A stretch of 18,861 bases of DNA from an uncultured Oscillospiraceae bacterium (GTDB taxonomy: Bacteria > Bacillota > Clostridia > Oscillospirales > Oscillospiraceae), in the NCBI GenBank assembly GCA_910587395.1, contig CAJULJ010000050.1:1-18861 (forward strand). Direction: 5' to 3'. Numbering within the stretch: the stretch's first letter is position 1; each line of letters opens with the position of its first letter. The position numbers and the translations under genes were made by a program. The notes beneath the pieces were generated by a model that was not told the DNA's origin, did not search any database, and saw only the letters and a program-made list of their open reading frames with translations. Shown here one piece after another: positions 14,924 through 18,861 of this stretch.

Positions 14924-14972
14924 AAATTACAGTATGATTCCCATGTTTTCCGTCGAATGAGAGGAGGCCGCT

Positions 14973-16616
14973 ATGGAAGTCTTTACTTGTTCCATGCTTC
15001 TGCATTGGCTGGATGGCGCTGTTGTCCGGCTGCAACAAGGCCGCTCCTTTCCCTCCTGCACCGGCGGCATCCGGCTGCTGGACGGTTCGGAGGAGCCGCT
15101 GGGCCCTGCTTTTCTATATCTGGGTGAGCCGGACACCGCAGCCCATGCCATAGCTTCGGGCCGTTTGTCCGAAGAGGGCGCCCTCATTGTGTCCAGCGCA
15201 GGGAAGACCGTCTGGGAAGGGAGGGAGCTTCCTCGTCATGTGACGCTGGTGGAGACCGGTCTTTCCCTGGCGCCTCTTTACAACCGGCTTCAGGAAAGCC
15301 TCCACCGGTTTTTTCAGTGGAAATCACAGATGCAGGAGGCGGTGTACACCAATTCCGGTGTGCAGGAGCTGCTGGATCGGACCTCGGCGGTGCTCCCCGC
15401 CACATTGCTGCTGCTTAATCCGGGCTATAAGCGCATGGCTGCGGTTTATGATCCCCAGGTGACCGACCACGTGGCGCAGGAGGTGCGCAGCTGCGGCTAC
15501 CTGTCCTTTGATACGATCCAGTCCACCCGCCGCCAGACTCCCCTGCGCGGCGGAAAGGGAAAAGGCTTCGTCGAGTTCGTCTCCGCGGAAAATCAGAATT
15601 ACGTTGTGATACGGGACATCATCTATCAGGACACCCTGGCCGCCCGGCTGCTGGTCATACGCAGCAGCGTCCAGCCCGACCAATACTGCTCTGATTTGGC
15701 GGAGATCGCCGCCGGATACCTTTCCCAGTTCATGTTCAGCAACCAGGGCGTGGATTACAACAGCAACGCCGCCTTTGGCAGTCTGGTGTCCGATCTCATC
15801 GAATTCCGCCTCACCGAGCCGGAGGAGCTGGAGCAGCGGCTCAAGCAGATCCAGCTGGCGGTGCGCCGGTATTACCACACGATGATCGTCTCCTTTGGGG
15901 ACAAGCCCGATCTGGAGAGCATCCCCTGGAACTATATCATCAGTCTGCTGGAGCATATCTTTCCCTTCTGCAACGCCACCACTTACCGGGGTGAGATTCT
16001 GCTCATCATCCGCAAAACCAAGAAGGGCCACCGCCCGCGCTACAATGAAGCGGCATTGGAGCAGCTGCTGGAGCGCTACAACGGCAAGGCCGCCTTCGGT
16101 AATTTTTCCGAGTTCCTCACCTCCATGCCCGCTATGTACTATCAGACCAAAAGCGCCCTGCGGCTGGGGCAGGTGCTGGATCCGGACAAGCGGGTCTACG
16201 TCTATGAGGATTACAGCATGTATCAGGTGGTGGAGATGGCCGCCCAGATGCTCCGCCAGGAGATGGGCAGCCGGAACATTGTCCATCTGTGCCATCCCGC
16301 CCTCATCGCCATGGTGATGGACGACAAACGCACCGGCGGCAATCTCACCGACGTGCTCTACGAGTACCTGTGTTGTGAGCGCAACGCCGCCCTGGCGGCC
16401 AAGCGGCTGTATATCCACCGCAACACCATGCTCTACAAAATCCGTAAGATTGAGGACATCATCGGCCAGAGCCTGGATGATCCCAGCCTGCGGGAGCGGC
16501 TGCTGTTCAGCTACCGGGTGCTGGAATATATGCGCCGCTACTGTAGAGAGGATATTCTTCTGCTCAAGCGGAATCGCACGGAGAAAAAGGACGGCGCCGA
16601 GCAGGGGCGGGAGTAA
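14973..16616 (+). CDS. PucR-family transcriptional regulator
   Basis: This is a 547-residue regulator. The C-terminal HTH_30 domain of the PucR/CdaR type is clear at about 458-500: LTDVLYEYLCCERNAALAAK, then RLYIHRNTMLYKIRKIEDIIG, with the diagnostic HRNT-x-YKI-x-KIE pattern. The middle (about 280-430) resembles the GGDEF-like region of these proteins (YHTMIVSFGDKPDLE, GKAAFGNFSEFLTSMPAMYYQTKSAL). The first 270 residues form sensor domains I cannot name more closely. Start ATG 14973 follows AGGAGG by 5 bases. It is transcribed divergently from the CitMHS/CoA operon, has its own promoter and ends at a strong hairpin. By position it is the likely substrate-responsive regulator of that operon; PucR relatives usually activate catabolic genes in response to small metabolites. 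Confidence 0.9.
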   Translation: MEVFTCSMLLHWLDGAVVRLQQGRSFPSCTGGIRLLDGSEEPLGPAFLYLGEPDTAAHAIASGRLSEEGALIVSSAGKTVWEGRELPRHVTLVETGLSLAPLYNRLQESLHRFFQWKSQMQEAVYTNSGVQELLDRTSAVLPATLLLLNPGYKRMAAVYDPQVTDHVAQEVRSCGYLSFDTIQSTRRQTPLRGGKGKGFVEFVSAENQNYVVIRDIIYQDTLAARLLVIRSSVQPDQYCSDLAEIAAGYLSQFMFSNQGVDYNSNAAFGSLVSDLIEFRLTEPEELEQRLKQIQLAVRRYYHTMIVSFGDKPDLESIPWNYIISLLEHIFPFCNATTYRGEILLIIRKTKKGHRPRYNEAALEQLLERYNGKAAFGNFSEFLTSMPAMYYQTKSALRLGQVLDPDKRVYVYEDYSMYQVVEMAAQMLRQEMGSRNIVHLCHPALIAMVMDDKRTGGNLTDVLYEYLCCERNAALAAKRLYIHRNTMLYKIRKIEDIIGQSLDDPSLRERLLFSYRVLEYMRRYCREDILLLKRNRTEKKDGAEQGRE

Positions 16617-16644
16617 GCGTTTTCCATGGGAGAATGGTGATTTG

Positions 16645-16717
16645 CAAAGCAAAAAATCCACATATTTGGGTGGCACTTCATAAGGAAGTGTCACCCTTGT
16701 GCGGATTTTTTGCTTTG
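16645..16717. terminator. Large bidirectional terminator hairpin
   Basis: CAAAGCAAAAAATCC (16645-16659) pairs perfectly with 16703-16717. An inner stem GGGTGGCACTTC/GAAGTGTCACCC (16668-16679 and 16685-16696) contains one G-T pair, and the apical loop is ATAAG. T runs are present in both directions. It separates the convergent PucR-type and aldo/keto reductase genes. Confidence 0.85.
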
Positions 16718-16797
16718 TATGTTTTATTTTATGGGGGTGAGCTGTCATTCCGGAACCGCTGCTTTGCAAAACTGCCGAGGTGCGGTCCGTTCATCTG

Positions 16798-17955
16798 TCA
16801 GATCTTCGGCCGGAACAGCTCCGCCGCCCTCGCCATGCGGTCGGCGATGGACACCCCAAAGGGGCAGCGGCTTTCACAGCTTTTGCAGCCGATGCACTCG
16901 TCCGCATGGTGCTCCAGGGCCTCATAGTGGGCGCGGACGGTGGCGGGCGCCGTTGCGTGCATGTCGGCCAGGTCGTAATACTTGTTTACCATGGCGATGT
17001 CGATGTTGACGGGGCAGGGCTTGCAGTGGCCGCAGTAGGTGCACTCCCCTTGCCCGAACGTGTGCTTGGGGGCATGGGCCAGCACGCTGGCGTAGTCCTT
17101 TTCCTCGTCACTGGCGGTTTCATAGGCCGCGGCCTGCTCCACATGCTCCGGAGTGTCGTACCCCGCCATCACCGCCGCCACGGCGGGCCGGGTGAGGCAG
17201 TAGTGAATGCACTGCACCGGGGTGAGGGCCACGCCAAAGGGGGAGCGCTCGGCGTCAAACAGCCGCCCTCCGGCGTAGGGCTTCATCACCGTCAGGCCCA
17301 CGTCGTGCTGTTCGCACAGCCTGTAAAGCTCTGCGCGCTGGGGATCAATGCCGCTGAGGTCCGCCTGATAGTCCTCCCAGGCGAAGTAGGTGTCCAGGCT
17401 GTCGGTGGCGGGATGCATGTCAAAGGCCGGGTTGACGCTGAACAGCAGCATCTCCGCCACGCCGCTCTCCACGGCCTTTTTTGCCATGGCGGGATTATGG
17501 GTGCTCATGCCGATGTGACGGATTTTTCCGATGGCCTTCAGCGCCTTCACATACTCCAGGTACGGGCCGCTCATAGCTGCGTCCCAGTCGTCCTCCGTGT
17601 CCACAAAATGGATCATGCCCAAATCGATGTAATCCGTTTGCAGCCGTGCCAGCAGATCCTCAAAGGCCGCTTTGCACTGTTCCAAGTCCCGCGTGCGGAC
17701 ATACTGCCCGTTCTGCCAGGTGGAGCCGATATGGCCCTGGATGTACCAGCGCTCCCGCCGGCCGGCCAAGGCATGACCCAGGCTGGTGCGCACGTTGGGC
17801 TCGGACATCCAGCAGTCCAGGATATTAATGCCCAGCTCCTGGGCCCGGTCCAGCACCGCTTTGCACTCCTCGGAGGTATGCCGCTCCATCCATTCCGCGC
17901 CAAAACCGATCTCGCTGACCATCAATCCGGTCCTGCCCAATCTGCGGTATTGCAT
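16798..17955 (-). CDS. Aldo/keto reductase-like protein with two [4Fe-4S] motifs
   Basis: The protein has 385 residues. Residues 1-270 are an aldo/keto reductase TIM barrel (MQYRRLGRTGLMVSEIGFG, DYIDLGMIHFVD, IRHIGMSTHNP, VMKPYAGGRLF). Residues 300-370 are ferredoxin-like, with CTYCGHCKPCP (Cys305, 308, 311, 314) and CIGCKSCESRCP (Cys354, 357, 360, 364), enough for two [4Fe-4S] clusters. Asp47 and His116 of the catalytic tetrad are present. The Tyr position reads DCWMSEP (47-53) and the Lys position reads YIQGHIG (71-77), so Tyr and Lys are missing. Start ATG 17953-17955 is set by AGGAGG 9 bases upstream; an in-frame ATG at 18015 lies inside the promoter. It is likely a flavin- or ferredoxin-linked redox protein rather than a classical NADPH carbonyl reductase. 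It is transcribed alone. Confidence 0.85.
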   Translation of the reverse strand: MQYRRLGRTGLMVSEIGFGAEWMERHTSEECKAVLDRAQELGINILDCWMSEPNVRTSLGHALAGRRERWYIQGHIGSTWQNGQYVRTRDLEQCKAAFEDLLARLQTDYIDLGMIHFVDTEDDWDAAMSGPYLEYVKALKAIGKIRHIGMSTHNPAMAKKAVESGVAEMLLFSVNPAFDMHPATDSLDTYFAWEDYQADLSGIDPQRAELYRLCEQHDVGLTVMKPYAGGRLFDAERSPFGVALTPVQCIHYCLTRPAVAAVMAGYDTPEHVEQAAAYETASDEEKDYASVLAHAPKHTFGQGECTYCGHCKPCPVNIDIAMVNKYYDLADMHATAPATVRAHYEALEHHADECIGCKSCESRCPFGVSIADRMARAAELFRPKI

Positions 17956-17986
17956 TGCTCTCAGCCTCCTTTTGAAATTAGGAGCC

Positions 17987-18015
17987 ATTTTATCAAAAGC
18001 AGTCCGGAATGTCAA
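17987..18015 (-). promoter_or_regulatory. Near-consensus promoter of the aldo/keto reductase gene
   Basis: On the minus strand: TTGACA (18010-18015), 17-base spacer, TAAAAT (17987-17992). Transcription should start near 17980, just upstream of the AGGAGG at 17965-17970. Confidence 0.75.
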
Positions 18016-18101
18016 TTGACTGATCGTGGACAGTCTCGATCAACTTTGTTCGCTATATGGCGAATTGAATGGAATCGGCGTGTGAATGAAGCGCATAGCA
18101 A

Positions 18102-18156
18102 AATGCCTGCGGCAGCAGACCGGTCCTAACAGGGACGGTCTGCTGCCGTAGGCATT
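18102..18156 (-). terminator. Long hairpin terminator of the chemotaxis gene
   Basis: AATGCCT-g-CGGCAGCAGACCG (from 18102) pairs with CGGTCTGCTGCCG-t-AGGCATT (to 18156), about 20 bp with one mismatch plus an inner TCC/GGA extension. Read on the minus strand it is followed by TTTTGC, and it lies 28 bases beyond the chemotaxis-gene stop. Confidence 0.8.
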
Positions 18157-18183
18157 GCGAATTACCCTTTTTCCTTCAGATGA

Positions 18184-18861
18184 TCAATCCGTCGCCAGAG
18201 TGAACTCATCCACCAGAGCCTTTAATCCGGCCGCCTCGGCGGACAGCTCCTGACTGGCTGCGGCGCTCTCCTGGGCGGTGGCGCTGTTGGTCTGCACCAC
18301 GGAGGAAATCTGGTCGATGCCCTCAGTGACCTGGGTCAGCGCGGCGGTCTGGTTTTCCACGGCCTCCACCACCACCGCCATCTGGGCGGACACGTTGCCC
18401 GCCAGCTGACTGGTCCGTTCCAGAGACTCGGTGACATGGCCCACTGCCTGACCGCCCTCAGCGACGGAGGCGATGGAGCTCTCAATCAGCTCCTTGGTGG
18501 CCTTGGCGGCCTCGTCGGACTTGGAAGCCAGGTTGCGCACCTCGTCCGCAACCACCGCGAAGCCCTTTCCGGCGGAGCCCGCCCGGGCGGCCTCCACCGC
18601 GGCGTTCAGGGCCAGGATGTTGGTCTGGAAGGCGATGTTCTCAATGGCGGCGATGATCTTGGAGATCTCCTCGGAGGAGCGGGATATCTGCTCCATGGCC
18701 GAATTCAGCTCCTTGACGTGTTCTACGCTGGTGCCCAGCTGAGCGCCGGCCAGACCCACAAACCGGCCGGCCTCCTTGGCGGCTGCGGAGGTCTTTTGGG
18801 CGCTGGCGGAGATGTCGTTGATGGTGGCCGCCAGCTCCTCAACGGAGCTGGCCTGCTCCAT
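18184..18861 (-). CDS. Methyl-accepting chemotaxis protein, C-terminal part
   Basis: A partial gene: the frame is open to the window edge, so the sensor, membrane and HAMP parts lie outside. The 225 visible residues are the cytoplasmic signalling coiled coil. The nearly invariant hairpin tip, which contacts CheA and CheW, reads IAFQTNILALNAAVEAARAG and continues GKGFAVVADEVRNLA. Flanking heptad-rich helices contain Glu/Gln-rich stretches (AQESAAASQELSAEAAGLK) of the kind that are methylated. The protein ends LVDEFTLATD with no CheR-binding pentapeptide of the NWETF type. The presence of chemotaxis genes suggests a motile or formerly motile organism. Confidence 0.92.
   Translation of the reverse strand: MEQASSVEELAATINDISASAQKTSAAAKEAGRFVGLAGAQLGTSVEHVKELNSAMEQISRSSEEISKIIAAIENIAFQTNILALNAAVEAARAGSAGKGFAVVADEVRNLASKSDEAAKATKELIESSIASVAEGGQAVGHVTESLERTSQLAGNVSAQMAVVVEAVENQTAALTQVTEGIDQISSVVQTNSATAQESAAASQELSAEAAGLKALVDEFTLATD

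Larger units (their letters stand above)
14617..14972. promoter_or_regulatory. Divergent control region of the carboxylate operon
   Basis: This 356-base gap holds no gene. It contains the PucR-gene promoter, a candidate weak -10 for the transporter (TATACT on the minus strand, 14763-14768, with a poor -35 TATTTT) and the palindrome at 14823-14839. A weak -35 on the operon side fits an activator-dependent promoter. Confidence 0.5.

Noticed and set aside
15324..16769. Long minus-strand open frame (481 codons)
   Set aside because: It lies opposite the PucR-type gene, runs into the terminator hairpin and has low-complexity His/Gln/Leu/Gly content with no family marks.
1..18861. CRISPR arrays, tRNA or rRNA genes, intact insertion sequences
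   Set aside because: No regularly spaced repeats, cloverleaf-like segments ending in CCA, rRNA-like conserved blocks or transposase motifs were seen on reading both strands.

Overview
The window looks like a piece of an anaerobic, moderately GC-rich Firmicutes chromosome, most likely a gut Oscillospiraceae-type bacterium (Flavonifractor/Intestinimonas-like). The grounds are the strong AGGAGG ribosome sites, the TTGACA/TATAAT-type promoters, and the gene content: a 2-hydroxyacyl-CoA dehydratase-fold pair, a type III CoA-transferase, a Fe-S aldo/keto reductase and a galacto-N-biose phosphorylase relic. No tRNA, rRNA, CRISPR array or intact transposase was seen. The genus is inference; no database could be consulted.

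Region 1 (1-3891) is accessory DNA, AT-richer than the rest. It holds a possible mobile-element gene remnant (149-361), a small XRE regulator whose start is probably TTG at 692, a 600-base stretch without a clear gene, and a two-gene AAA15 ATPase plus RloB (Toprim-like) module. That module is expected to be an anti-phage (RloAB/AbiL-like) system with its own promoter and terminator.

Region 2 (3931-6473) is a decaying sugar locus. An AraC regulator, itself apparently shortened by an in-frame deletion, is divergent from the tail of an ABC sugar permease and a GH112 phosphorylase pseudogene. The pseudogene carries a premature TGA and two large in-frame deletions. Repeated ATTTACACCGG motifs in the divergent intergenic region may be the old AraC operator.

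Region 3 (6636-16616) is a minus-strand gene train with a divergent PucR-type regulator. The order of transcription is CitMHS-family carboxylate transporter, 68-residue membrane protein, two dehydratase-fold subunits, CaiB/BaiF CoA-transferase, MATE transporter and metallo-beta-lactamase-fold hydrolase. The logic is uptake of a (hydroxy)carboxylate, CoA activation, then chemistry by the dehydratase-like pair. Both subunits seem to have lost most of the cysteines that hold the [4Fe-4S] clusters in known family members, and no activase gene is present. This is the best candidate for an undescribed system in the window.

Region 4 (16645-18861) holds a bidirectional terminator, a Fe-S aldo/keto reductase-like protein that lacks the canonical catalytic Tyr and Lys, another strong terminator, and the C-terminal signalling domain of a methyl-accepting chemotaxis protein cut by the window edge.
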